This document shows, piece by piece, positions 53,813 to 64,000 of a DNA stretch of 64,000 bases (position 1 is its first letter; each line of letters opens with the position of its first letter). The translations under genes and the position numbers were made by a program. Under the pieces are notes generated by a model that made no database searches, was not told the DNA's origin, and was given only the letters and a program-made list of their open reading frames with translations. Origin of the DNA: Auanema rhodensis (lineage: Eukaryota; Nematoda; Chromadorea; Rhabditida; Rhabditidae); NCBI GenBank assembly GCA_964057225.1, contig OZ059895.1, forward strand, positions 16,682,001-16,746,000, read 5' to 3'.

Positions 53813-53998
53813 TAATTTTGAGAATGATTGCATGTATTAATGTTCATATACATACTATTTATGTTGGATCTCATTAATCTTTATGTTTCATAATATTTTA
53901 TAATTTATTCAATAATAAGGGTTAAAAACCTTTGAGTTTACTTATTTTATTACATTTATTTCGCCTTTAACAATTATTTATTAGAGGTATATTATTGT
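53813..53998 (+). promoter_or_regulatory. 186-bp intercistronic spacer (possible operon junction)
   Basis: A short T-rich spacer between two + strand genes, with an AATAAT near 53910 and an acceptor (TTATTTATTAG) ending about 14 bp before the INTS3 start codon. The layout matches nematode operons resolved by SL2-type trans-splicing. Confidence 0.45.
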
Positions 53999-56900
53999 AT
54001 GGCTGCGGACCCGAATTTTACCCTGAGGGTTGGTAAGCTCTTCGTTCTGAGGGATAAATTCGATACCGTTGGAGAATGCCTCTCACGGTTTATTCATTCT
54101 TCCACCCTTGTATTGAACAAGATTCATGGCCTATCAGAAAAGGTAAATTACTCTTATTAATGGAAAAATGAAACTTACTCGATTTCAAGGATTCCGTTGA
54201 TGCCATAAACACTATGGTAACAGAAATTAAAGTTGATCCCGTTGCAAGTGGTTTAGTATGTTTACTATTATCGGAACCAGATCATTTTCAAAAGGTTTTA
54301 ATCATATTTTCTTATTTGAATAAGCTTCAATTTTGCAGTATTTTCATTTGCTAGGCACAATAGGTGACTGGTTTCCGACCTTATGTGTTGTAAATATGGT
54401 TATAATCGAGGGATACCATAAACTACACGAGCGTTGTAAGAATGTTCTTGTTGATTTTTTTAGAGAAGCCATTCGATTAAATGTTCCTAAGGTTAGGCTC
54501 TGAAATTATTTTTTTATAACTATGTGAACTTAAGATTGAAAATGTTGTTATGAATCAACTTCGAACTTTTAATGGTACTGGTGATTGGGAGAGTAAAATT
54601 CGACTCTCTTATTTGGTATGACTGCTTATCATTAACTTTTAAACGTAGATTTATGTAGATGGGGACCATTTTACAAGAAAATGAACAATGGATGCTTTCT
54701 GTTAAAACCGGTTCTTATATTTTTTCTATGATTTTAAGTACTTTTGGTCATCTTATCGTTGATATTCCTGCTCAAAAGGAATCTGTTCGTCAAACCTTAA
54801 TTCATGTCTGTGTATTTGTGATCCGGTCAGTTTAAAATTTTCTGATTCTGGTATAAGTGCATATTTAGAAATCGTATTCATGATGCTTGTATGTTGGGAA
54901 GGGATTTAATCCTCATCTTGATGCGTCTTTCGAAAGTTCCTCAAATTAATCAAATTTGGAAAGAAATGATCTTCACTCCTAATTCTTTGCATATTAACAG
55001 TACGTTTCAGTTTAATGTTCTTTTTTTAATGAATATTTTTAAGGTCTTGAGGATATAATGTTCCGGACTAATCAGTTATATCATTCTTCACAACGTTTAT
55101 CGCCTGAGTTGACTAAGAAAGTCGATTTTATCCTATGGCAAGTTAAGCCAAATGTTCAAGATAAGCATTTTGAATGGCTTGCAAATGCGGTACTTGTTTG
55201 TATAATTTAAACTATCTCATTTATCTTTTTTCAGCATTTAACGGGCCCTGATGCAACAAGTATTCGAGCAGAAATGATCCGATATACCCTCTATAGTGTG
55301 AAAGATAATATGCCACCCTATTTTTGTGATGCCAAAGTTCATTTCCTACAATATTTAATTGGAAATGCTCAGGTTAGCATTTAAAGATTTACTTTGTGTA
55401 GTTTCATTTTCAGACTGGCTATGAGTTGCAATGGTGTAAAACAGCTTTATGGATAGATTGGCTTATGTATGATTCCAACTGTCCACTTTCCATAATAGAA
55501 CCTGTAATCGGTATTTGCTTAAGTTTTTGCTTTTATATAGTTTTTCTGTTAAAGCTTTGGTACGGTACACGCTAAGTGCCCAAGCTGTTAAAGCTAACTC
55601 TTTGTTGGAGTATGTTTGTAAAAGTGTTCATGTTATCCATCCTCCAATGAAAGAGCAAATTAAACGAGCTACTAATCTTGCTATGAAAGTAGTTGCGGAT
55701 TTCTACATGTCTAGGTAATATATAATAGAATCATTTCCGAAAAGCTTGTTTCATTCTTTATAGCAATCAGCATATTTCCAATATTCTCGAAAATGTTCGA
55801 TTAGATAAATCAGTACGGGAACAAATTAGAGAAGTATGGAAAGATTTCGTTCGTGCCCCTCCTACCCCCGTTAGGTATTATTGAGGTGTTCGTCTCCTTA
55901 TCTTTTGTTGTTTGATTACTTGCAGTTCACCAGCACCTAGCGCTCCTGCAACTCCTCCCAGTTTGGGTGCATCGCAGTCACCTTCTTCAACACCTCCCAC
56001 AATTCCTACAATTACTACAGAACGAAAGAAAAGTGAAACTAAGGAAGCCAAGATTGAAACTGAAGTATCTACCGAGAGAAAATCACCTAGTCCTCTACTT
56101 GGTGGCACCGGTGGAAGGGTTTGGAGAATAGGTCGTTTCGCTTTCTAACTTTTATTTATAGCCTGTCAATAAAGAAGAGATTGAGAAAGAAGTTGAAGCA
56201 AATTATCAATTGCTCCGAGATGAAATGAAGCCCATTATTGGCCATTTAAGAGAAGCTTTTCAATCTCAAGAGACCGATGAAAGTGAGAAAAGTGAAGCTG
56301 TTCAACGCTTTCTCAGCCGCCTTCTGGAGAACGTATAAAAACAATGTTTATAATTAATTTAGTGTCATTATAATTTAGGATGACGGTGTGGAAGAAGAAC
56401 AACTTGAAATTATGGGCCATTGTGTATTAGGGATCTTGGGCAGGCCTCAAGAATGGGGACGGTTTATTTATCCTGAGATTGTAACCGAATTAATTTTGCA
56501 AGAAAATTTCAATCATCCCCTTTATATTATTTTTAGAAATTTCTGGTATGGAGCTTTTCTTTGTAAAAGTAAAAAAAACGTTTTTTTTAGTTTTACTCCT
56601 GTCTCAGATACATCAACTCGGGCTCTTATGATTAATCTTATTGCTGCTATGCGGGATAAAGATAATACTTTAACTTATGTTTTCCTATATTTCATGAAAG
56701 TAAGTTTTTACTGTGCATTTTACATCATTTTGTTCAAATCCACACGCTCCGGTGAAATCCAACAATTTTGCTTTAGTTAAGTTATGCAAATTTTTTTTTC
56801 ATTATTGCTTTAATATAGACGTGAGCGGTTGTGCGTGTGCAATTACTAAACATTAACGAAAATTACTAGCCTCATATGAAATAATTCCAGGCGGGTATTC

Positions 56901-58325
56901 AAAGCTTCACTGATACATTACTATGTTACGAAGAAATTGCAAGAGCATGTGATAAAGATGTAGGCGAAATGTTGGCTGAGGACCTTCAGGTTTCTAACTG
57001 ACTTTTCTAATTTCATTATAATATATTATGTAGCAATGTGCGTTGGATGATGAGCGTCTTTTTGCATACTTGTTGCCATTTATTTTCCGATCATTCTCTG
57101 GAAACGCTCATTCAACTCCTGAGGTTCGCCAATTACCTGTTAAAAGTTTTAAAAGCTTCAATTTAAGGTCTTCAAAGTTATGTGCCACTTTCTTGATTCT
57201 TTCCAATTAAATGACTTAGTCGGTGCTATCATTAGGTAATTCCTTTCTCCTATGAAGTATACAATTTCAATCACAGAGAAAATTGCCAACTTTTCCGAAA
57301 GGATAATTTCCCAGCTATTGTGACATCATCATTCACTTGGGAAACAACTGCACAATGGATTTTCTGGCAGTTAGGTATTACACATGGGTTAATGTGTTTT
57401 TTTACTTACTTTTATATTTAGTTCATGCCGAAGGTGTTCCAGTAGATTGGGTAAACCCCTTATTGCCGAAGTTTGATAGTATCAAAAACGGAGAAGCCGC
57501 TACTAACATTTTGCTGATGCTCAAACGAATGGGTAGCTTTTTCAATTTGCATCGTAACAAAATTATTTTTTTTCAGATAGAGAACCAACTACTGGACTAA
57601 TAAGGCAAATTCTTTGGAGAGCACCAGTGTTGGAAGACACGTTCACCTCCAATGCATTGAAGGTTTATCTAATTATCCATCTTCTTTTATTTTTTGGCTT
57701 CAAGGTTTTAATCGATGATAGTGATATGTGCACCAAAGTAGCTGAAATTTTGGGATCCATATTAAGAAAGCAGATAGCTTCAGCTGATTTGATGATGTCT
57801 TCAAGCAACAAGAACCAAGGAAAAAAGCCAGTTCTTAAGCTTTCCATGGAACAAGTAAGGGATACATGTATGATGAAAGCTTATAAATCCTAAATTTTAC
57901 AGGTTCTTCTCCACATTGATAACTTCATTCAATTATGCTTGAGTAAAGATAAAAAGAGCACAGAAAACTTATTAGCCAAAAACTATGTTCAAGATGCTTT
58001 TCAAGCTATTCGAGCGTAATTTCTAAATGCATCATTCCCATTAAAATGCTTCTTTTTAAGGAACGAAAAAACGAATTTCTTTCGAGCTAAATTCATGCAA
58101 CTTTTCGCTGTCATTGAAATATTAGGCGAAGACAATTTTGGTGTCGCACGAACATTACGAGGTAATAGGACAGGAACAGCTGCCAAGCCACACAAAAAGA
58201 AAGAAGAAGAGCCTGTAAGTCACGTCTCTATAAAATGGTTATATTCATATATGGTTTAGGAAGAGACCACTCCTACGAAAAAGAAAAAACCGCGTATCAT
58301 ACACTTGGATTCTGACAGCGATTAA
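53999..58325 (+). CDS. Integrator complex subunit 3 (INTS3/SOSS-A)
   Basis: More than twenty exons from ATG 53999 (MAADPNFTLRVGKLFVLRDK) to TAA 58325, about 1,000 residues, close to the human 1,042. It is an all-helical repeat protein. Segments matching the family include LIVDIPAQKESVRQTLIHVC, ACMLGRDLILILMRLSKVP, TGPDATSIRAEMIRYTLY and WCKTALWIDWLMYDSNCPL. A low-complexity Pro/Ser/Thr linker (APSAPATPPSLGASQSPSS) splits two helical halves, and the C-terminus is basic then acidic (KKKKPRIIHLDSDSD). INTS3 is part of the Integrator complex, which cleaves snRNA and promoter-proximal transcripts, and in animals it is the scaffold of the SOSS single-strand DNA-binding complex in DNA damage response; it acts in the nucleus. 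It may be co-transcribed with the integrase-like gene just upstream. Confidence 0.9.
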
Positions 58326-60420
58326 GCTTGAAGTTTTATTTTTCGTACACAACTAGTCTGGCACACGGGTGAAGTGCTTCCAATTGATGGTCTTCTTATT
58401 TTCCTTTGTCGATCACTCCTACTTACGTGTAGCCATAATCTATTTCTGCTTGATTTTTTAAAAAAAGCAAACAAAGTTAATGGTTCATAACCTAAGCATT
58501 CTTAACTGGAAACATTGATGTTACTTCATTCATCTTGAGTATGTCATAGTCATGGTCCCTTTTGGAATACTCTGCGTCTCGTTCAAATCCTTCGTCGTCA
58601 TTCATGTGCTCTCTCTCCCTCATTCTTTATCTCTCTGCTCTGGGCTGCATTTTGTCTAACCTCCGGAGCTCTTGTTCTTTCGTAGTGACTAGAAGAATGA
58701 GCGAAATTCGTTTCTTTCCAGCTTCATCTCATAATTTTTAAATTATTTTTACGGTGATTCAATGATCTGCTTGCTTGGTGGTTGCACGAAGCGTCTGGAG
58801 CTTTTGCTCGATGTCATAGTCATTTCGTTGTGATGCGAGTTTTCGCAACATGGAAGAAATCACATTTTTAGGTGATAGGTTAAATTATTTTTTCTTTTTC
58901 TTATTAATTAGTCATTATTTTCCCGGTAGAAAAGTGATCATTAAACAGTTCCTTATTTATTAGATTTCCTGTTGCAATCCCGTAAACTCTTTTAATGAAT
59001 TTTGAGAGATATTTTCATACTCATGTAGGATGTAAAAGAAAAAAACCCAAGTTAGGAAAAGCTTGCCTTTTTTCAAGAATCGTGTTTTTGTTGAAATTAG
59101 CAATTTTGCAATTCCATTATTGATCAAAGACTTCAGTCAAATTTTGTTTTATGTGATCCCTAAAGGATACGAATTCATGGTTTCTTGATCGTGGTGATCA
59201 GGTGTCTACAAATTCTAATGTTTTCTGTTTTGTATAGAAGCATAGCTCTCCCCACCTCTCTATTCCTACGTCTTTTTCTTGCTGTCTTTTTAAGATTGTA
59301 TTTTCAATATATAATTGAGCGAGCACAGAACTCATCTCTGTGCATGTATTCTCATAAATTTCGGTCTAAATAACTTTAATGTTATATCAGCTTTCGTTGT
59401 TTCGACATATTCTAACATTTAAAATATATTTTATAAGACTTTGCGGGTAAAAGTTTTTGTCTATACTTCTTCATCTCTTTTCTTTTCTTCTCATCTTTCA
59501 TCATCTCCCACTTCCCAACCGTTGCAACTGTACGGGTTGAAGCTTTTGTATAGGTTGTTGCAGCATATTGTATTGAATAAATATCTATTTCAAGATTTTC
59601 TCTATAAAGATGTTGTAACCATATTTTTCTGCTTTTTTCCATTAGTCTTGGATTTCAAGCACAATTTTAAGTGTTTTGCTTTTGTTATTTTTCAGGAAAA
59701 ACAAATAATAATAGAGCACGTTTCAAGATCGTTTCTCTAGCTTGTACCTGCAGTCCTCTCATACCAAACTCAATGCCCATTCTCAACAATTCTCTTTCTT
59801 TTCTTTTCAGCTACCCACAACAGTCTTATGCGTAAACTTCATGACTGTAAACTGGATCATGTTTATCGTGCGAGCTTTCATGTTCATCAATTTTGTCCGA
59901 ATTTTCCCATGAGCTTTTGATTGTCTTCATATATATGCTCTAAAACTTGATAAAGAGAATTCTGGCTTTGTTGTGAGCATCATCAACTTTGTCATCAGCT
60001 CACATCAGCGGTCCCGACTCCAACACAACCGTCAGCATAGTCGTCATCAACATTGGTTACATGGTAGGAGAAACCTGACAAACAACCTGCTCGTGATCGT
60101 TCTTCTAGTTGCTTATCGATTTATCTCTCGTACCTACTAAAAAAGATTTTGTGAATGATTTTTTTGTTTCAAAACTTTTTTTGTTTACTGAGTTCATTAT
60201 TTAATTACTAAATGTAACCCTAAGTTGCTGTGCACTTTTATTTCTTGCGAAACTTAAGAACTGTTTTTTCAGTTATTTTCATTATTCTTTATTTGTTTTG
60301 AAACTTAGATACTATCGTTCACTTCAAAGTTATTATACTTGCTTCAACTTATCTTCTTCACCTTTCTTGTTCTTCCTTATTTTTATTTTTTTATGATTCA
60401 GTGGCTGATTTTTATCACAG

Positions 60421-60521
60421 CTCTTGCAAATGCTTCAGCAAGCATGCTTGACCGTTGAACAGAGCAACGTTTTGACAAGTTACCAGTTGTTCAACTTAGT
60501 CAATATGCTGAAAATTGAAGG
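60421..60521 (+). other. Orphan candidate exon
   Basis: Open throughout between acceptor TTTTATCACAG and donor GG|GTAAGC. It encodes a helical-looking, non-repetitive segment containing LLQMLQQACLTVEQSN and YQLFNLVNMLKIE. Family not recognised; no sure partner exon. Confidence 0.35.
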
Positions 60522-61787
60522 GTAAGCTTCTTCTGCTACCATTTACGAGCACAAGCTAATTGATTTTTTCTCTTGTTTGTTTGTTTGTTGCCTACCTATA
60601 AGGTCCGATCTATTTGTTCTTCTAATATTCAGTTCTTTTGTTATTGAAAACAGTCTTAAATATAAGTAATCTCTTTGAAGTTTTTATTTAATTTTTTTAC
60701 ATAATCTTTTAATTATTTTTCATGAAAAAAATCAATTTGTAGTCTTCAACATGTGTCCGTTTTCATTTCTCCAAATATTTGTCTAATTGACTCATTCAAT
60801 GATCATATTTTTATTCCTTAAAACCTGCTACTAGAACGTTTTAAAGTTGTTGGCCATCAAAATTAAAAATTGGAAGAAGGCTCTTGGTTGTAAATCATTT
60901 TCACGTAATCCACAACGAAACATTCGGAAACAGCTGGTTGTGAAAGTGAAAGGAGCGAGAAAAGATATTGCCTAGATCGTGTTTTTTTCAAAACTGAACG
61001 GCTAGCCAAAAAAACTTAAACTTTGAACGTGATAGTTGCCTACTTGCAACTTTAGCCTAGGCCCCATTCTCATAGCTTCATTTTTAGGCGACGCATAAAA
61101 ACCGGTCTGGGGGAGTTCATATCTCCACCGATCACAACACGAACTAGCCCACTCTCCTTTTTTCTAACCCAATAAACGAGAAATTGGAGAATAATATTGA
61201 TTAACTACTATTTTATATTAAGAAAAGGCTGTTATTTCAGAATCGCTATGTTCTGTTAGTTTGCAGTTAAAAAAAATTGAAACAAGTAGTTTTGTTGGTA
61301 TAAGCCTTCAGATTTGTATGTGTCCTTCTTCTCAGGTTTTCTTTTTTATTGTCGTTCGTTACAACTTTATTTCTTGCTGTTTTTTGTGTTTATTTACCTC
61401 GCATTTCCAGCGATATGTCCTGTTCTTTCACTCTATTTCCTATCTCTTTCAAACAAAAAGATTTTTATTAAGAATATGTAGTTCGTTTCCACGTCAACCT
61501 CTCTTGTCCTATTACCTTATTCGGCCTTCCCACTTTAGTATATTCATTTGTAAAACATTAAATTCTTTTTTTTTACTTTTCATTTTCGGGAGAATTTTCA
61601 CTTATTGTGAACAATGTTTTTCAAACTTTATAAATCTGTGGACGGAAACAGTCACAAGCTCATTTAATACACATGTGTGCTGTGTATTTTTCAAATTTTT
61701 ATTTGAGTTATTTCTATCGGTTTAAACGACGGTTGTTGGAGTTCTTTCTTTCCTTAAACGGATTACGTAAGTAAACACAAAAACAGC

Positions 61788-61914
61788 TTGTGATTCTTGA
61801 AACTACTCAACATCAGACTTCGCCTGACAGCAGAAGTTCTATTTCGCCCTTCTACTCGAGCAATGACGTCGATATGCTTCAACGAGATACCGCAATATTC
61901 CATGAACAGGGATT
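61788..61914 (+). other. Orphan candidate terminal exon
   Basis: After acceptor-like AAAACAG, one frame reads a Ser/Thr/Gln-rich segment (ETTQHQTSPDSRSSISPF) ending DTAIFHEQGL and a stop. A second frame over the same bases is also open (LRLTAEVLFRPSTR), so at most one is real. Confidence 0.25.
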
Positions 61915-62162
61915 ATAAAGAAGCCCCTTTTGCTTCCGTTTCGGTTACTCCGATGTACAATTTCAGTCTTTCATCTATTTTCTGCTTTTCTCTTCTTTCC
62001 TCTCTTTTTCTATTTGACTTGACTTTTCACACTTACCTCAGCTTTTTCTTATGAAATTTTAATTTAAAGTAAAGTGTCTTATCTGTTATTTTTATCTATA
62101 AAACTTCATATGATTTTTATATAAATAAATCTTAACTCTTCTATGTTAACTAGCCATTATTT

Positions 62163-62260
62163 CTCTCTCTCTTCCTCTCTCTCTTTCCCTCTCCCTCTCT
62201 CTGCCTTACTCTCTTTCTTTCTTTCTTTTTTTCTTTCTTTCTCTTCTATTTTCTTTCTCT
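62163..62260. repeat. CT/CTTT microsatellite
   Basis: CT-rich tract with CTTT units, upstream of the NEDD4-like gene. Confidence 0.9.
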
Positions 62261-62716
62261 CTTTCTATATAAAGAGAACAGGATTTAGATTGGAATGACT
62301 TAATCATTGATTGTTTCTCATGATCGTTCATAGTGTACGCATATATTTCACGTTTTCACGTCATTTTTGAAACGTCAAGCCCATTTTTCCAAATCAACTT
62401 CCTTACATTTCAGATAAGACGCTGAGATGATGAGCTTGTAGCTCGTCTGTTCTGTCGTTTTACTCGATAACTGTTTATCATTCAATTAATATTTCAAATT
62501 TATTGTAAGTATTCTACTCATAACTATCGTCCAACAGCTATCAAATACTCATCCGCTTATTCAACATACAAACTGCCTATATCGGTTATTCACTATCTGT
62601 ATAGCGACATATTATACTGTTTTTCAAATATAGTTGGTCCAACTGATTCGTTAGCCGCGTTGTCATACTATAGCAACTAGGTAAAATCATAACTTCCGGG
62701 AATATACTAAGCTCAA

Positions 62717-64000
62717 ATGGTTGTTGTAATACATGGCTTTGATAGTTCCGTTGAAACGGTATGCATTGATTTTTTCCGTCTCTCGCTAACCTTTTCTCTA
62801 ATTTCAGGCTACTGAGCTTGTACGTGTTCGAATAGCGAAAGGTGAACGATTAGGAAAACGTGATTTGTTTGGAATAACTGATCCTTATTGTGTTGTTCGA
62901 TTAGAAAAGGTATATCACCCATGTTTGACAGTTATGCTAATTTAATTATTGATTTAGGCAGATGGTGAGCTTGTCGATGAAGTTACTATGGAGAAAAAGA
63001 AAAAGGTAATACAATATTATTTTAGTACAAACCATTATAATATTATTATTCAGACTCGTAATCCTTTATGGAATTCCGTATTCACATTCCGTGTTACGAG
63101 GCAGTGCATCCTCAAAGTTTTGGTATTCAATGAGCATCGTTTGGTAAATTTTAGTGTTTTTTCTATCTATTTTTTGATGCTCCGTTTCAATGTGCTTGTT
63201 AGTTTCGTGGAAAAAAAATCATGATCGTTGACATCGACCAACCGTTTTGCATATATTTAAATAATTGTTATATTCCATATGCTCGCACTTTTTCTAACAA
63301 AATATATTTTTACGAAAGTTCAATACACACCTTTTATGTTTGTTTATTTTTTTAGAGACGAGACGATTTGTTAGGATCGCTAGAGTTTCCATTGAATGAT
63401 TCTAGTATACCAACGGAATCACAAGCACCCAGTGCGCACCCACTGAAACCTGCTCGTTACAAGTTTGTTTGAAAGTCATGCCACTTTAATTGAATTTCTT
63501 AGGAACCCCGGAACTATTTGGATGTCAATGCATTTTCTACCGTCCAATTCCTCGCCCAGCGAATCATCAAATGATCTACAAGCCTCTAGTTCAATGCCTG
63601 AAGGTCTGTTTTTTCTTTTTCTTCCTTATTCTATAAATTGAAATAGTGTGCTAGTTATAGTTAAAATAAAGAAAATTCAATGCTAAAATTGGATGAATAT
63701 TGCTTTTGTAAACAGTCGAAAAATTAATCCAATGTTACAATTTTCAATGTTCACGTGTCAATACATAGTGCAACCATTAAATAGATTCTTTTAAATCTCT
63801 GAATATGTGAATTGAATACTCATATATTTATTTTTCACGTCTCTATTTCGAAATTCTATTTCTTTGCTAGACTTAGTGCAATCCAAATGATTTAGAATTT
63901 TTTTCGTCCTTTGCCTTCAGCTGCACATACTAGTCATTGAGGCTTAATTTCTTTTTTGTTTCAGGTTGGGAAGAACGAGAGGATGCTAATGGAAGAACTT
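62717..64000 (+). CDS. NEDD4-like HECT E3 ubiquitin ligase, N-terminal part (C2 and start of WW)
   Basis: Exons from ATG 62717 (MVVVIHGFDSSVET) join to a C2 domain: LVRVRIAKGERLGKRDLFG, ITDPYCVVRLEK, TRNPLWNSVFTFRV, LKVLVFNEHRLRRDDLLGSL. The Asp residues of RDLFGITDPY and RRDDLLG sit where C2 domains bind calcium. A Ser-rich linker follows, then the last bases start a WW domain (MPEGWEEREDANGRT) before the window ends. The order C2-linker-WW and the motifs fit the NEDD4 family, whose C-terminal HECT domain transfers ubiquitin to PPxY-bearing membrane proteins; the HECT part is not visible. It acts in the cytosol and at membranes. The start codon has an A at -3. Which of the nematode C2-WW-HECT ligases this is cannot be settled, though the C2 looks closer to NEDD4 than to WWP/Itch. 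Confidence 0.88.

Larger units (their letters stand above)
58326..62716. other. Gene-poor interval between INTS3 and the NEDD4-like gene
   Basis: About 4.4 kb, AT-rich and T-rich. It holds the 3' UTR of INTS3, the upstream region of the NEDD4-like gene and a CT/CTTT microsatellite at 62163-62260. Two exon-like segments, near 60421-60521 and 61788-61914, cannot be assigned. Confidence 0.5.

Noticed and set aside
59029-59070. CCCAAGTT motif resembling part of nematode SL1
   Set aside because: Only a short partial match, without the rest of the leader, a donor site or an snRNA-like Sm site.

Overview
The window looks like nuclear DNA from a nematode. The clues are many short introns (mostly about 40-60 bp) with T-rich TTTCAG/TTTTAG acceptors, AT-rich intergenic DNA, start codons 14-20 bp downstream of a T-rich acceptor (as expected for spliced-leader addition), a Patched-related (PTR) protein, an NHR-23 type nuclear receptor, and HAF-type half ABC transporters. 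I cannot name the genus. All confident genes lie on the + strand. Exon joins were made by eye from reading frame and splice sites.

Layout. (1) 1-2598: 3' part of a small coiled-coil protein gene, possibly dysbindin-like. (2) 2.6-13.4 kb: about 10.8 kb with no gene I can support; the + strand is strikingly pyrimidine-rich, with several CT microsatellites. (3) 13396-18748: a PTR-family sterol-sensing-domain membrane protein, interrupted by a 200-N assembly gap. (4) 19896-23439 and 24068-27621: two tandem half ABC transporters. Both are intact and are mosaics of near-identical and diverged blocks, and in places the introns are better conserved than the exons. (5) 27.6-37.0 kb: a long upstream region of the nuclear receptor with microsatellites, GC/CpG-rich islands and possible alternative first exons. 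(6) 37029-40781: a ROR/DHR3/NHR-23 class nuclear receptor, the moulting regulator in worms and insects. (7) 42713-49945: a PPIP5K/VIP1 inositol pyrophosphate kinase, with two small candidate cassette exons. (8) 50493-53812: a many-exon zinc-finger protein built around a degenerate retroelement-type integrase core, apparently domesticated. (9) 53999-58325: Integrator subunit 3, only 186 bp downstream and possibly in the same operon. (10) 58.3-62.7 kb: mostly empty, with a few orphan exon-like segments. (11) 62717-end: the start of a NEDD4-like C2-WW(-HECT) ubiquitin ligase, cut by the window edge.

The genes do not form one pathway. Most are conserved housekeeping or regulatory genes. The items most worth following up are the domesticated integrase gene, the mosaic transporter pair, the PPIP5K cassette exons and the candidate upstream exons of the nuclear receptor. 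I saw no rRNA, tRNA, CRISPR array or intact transposon.
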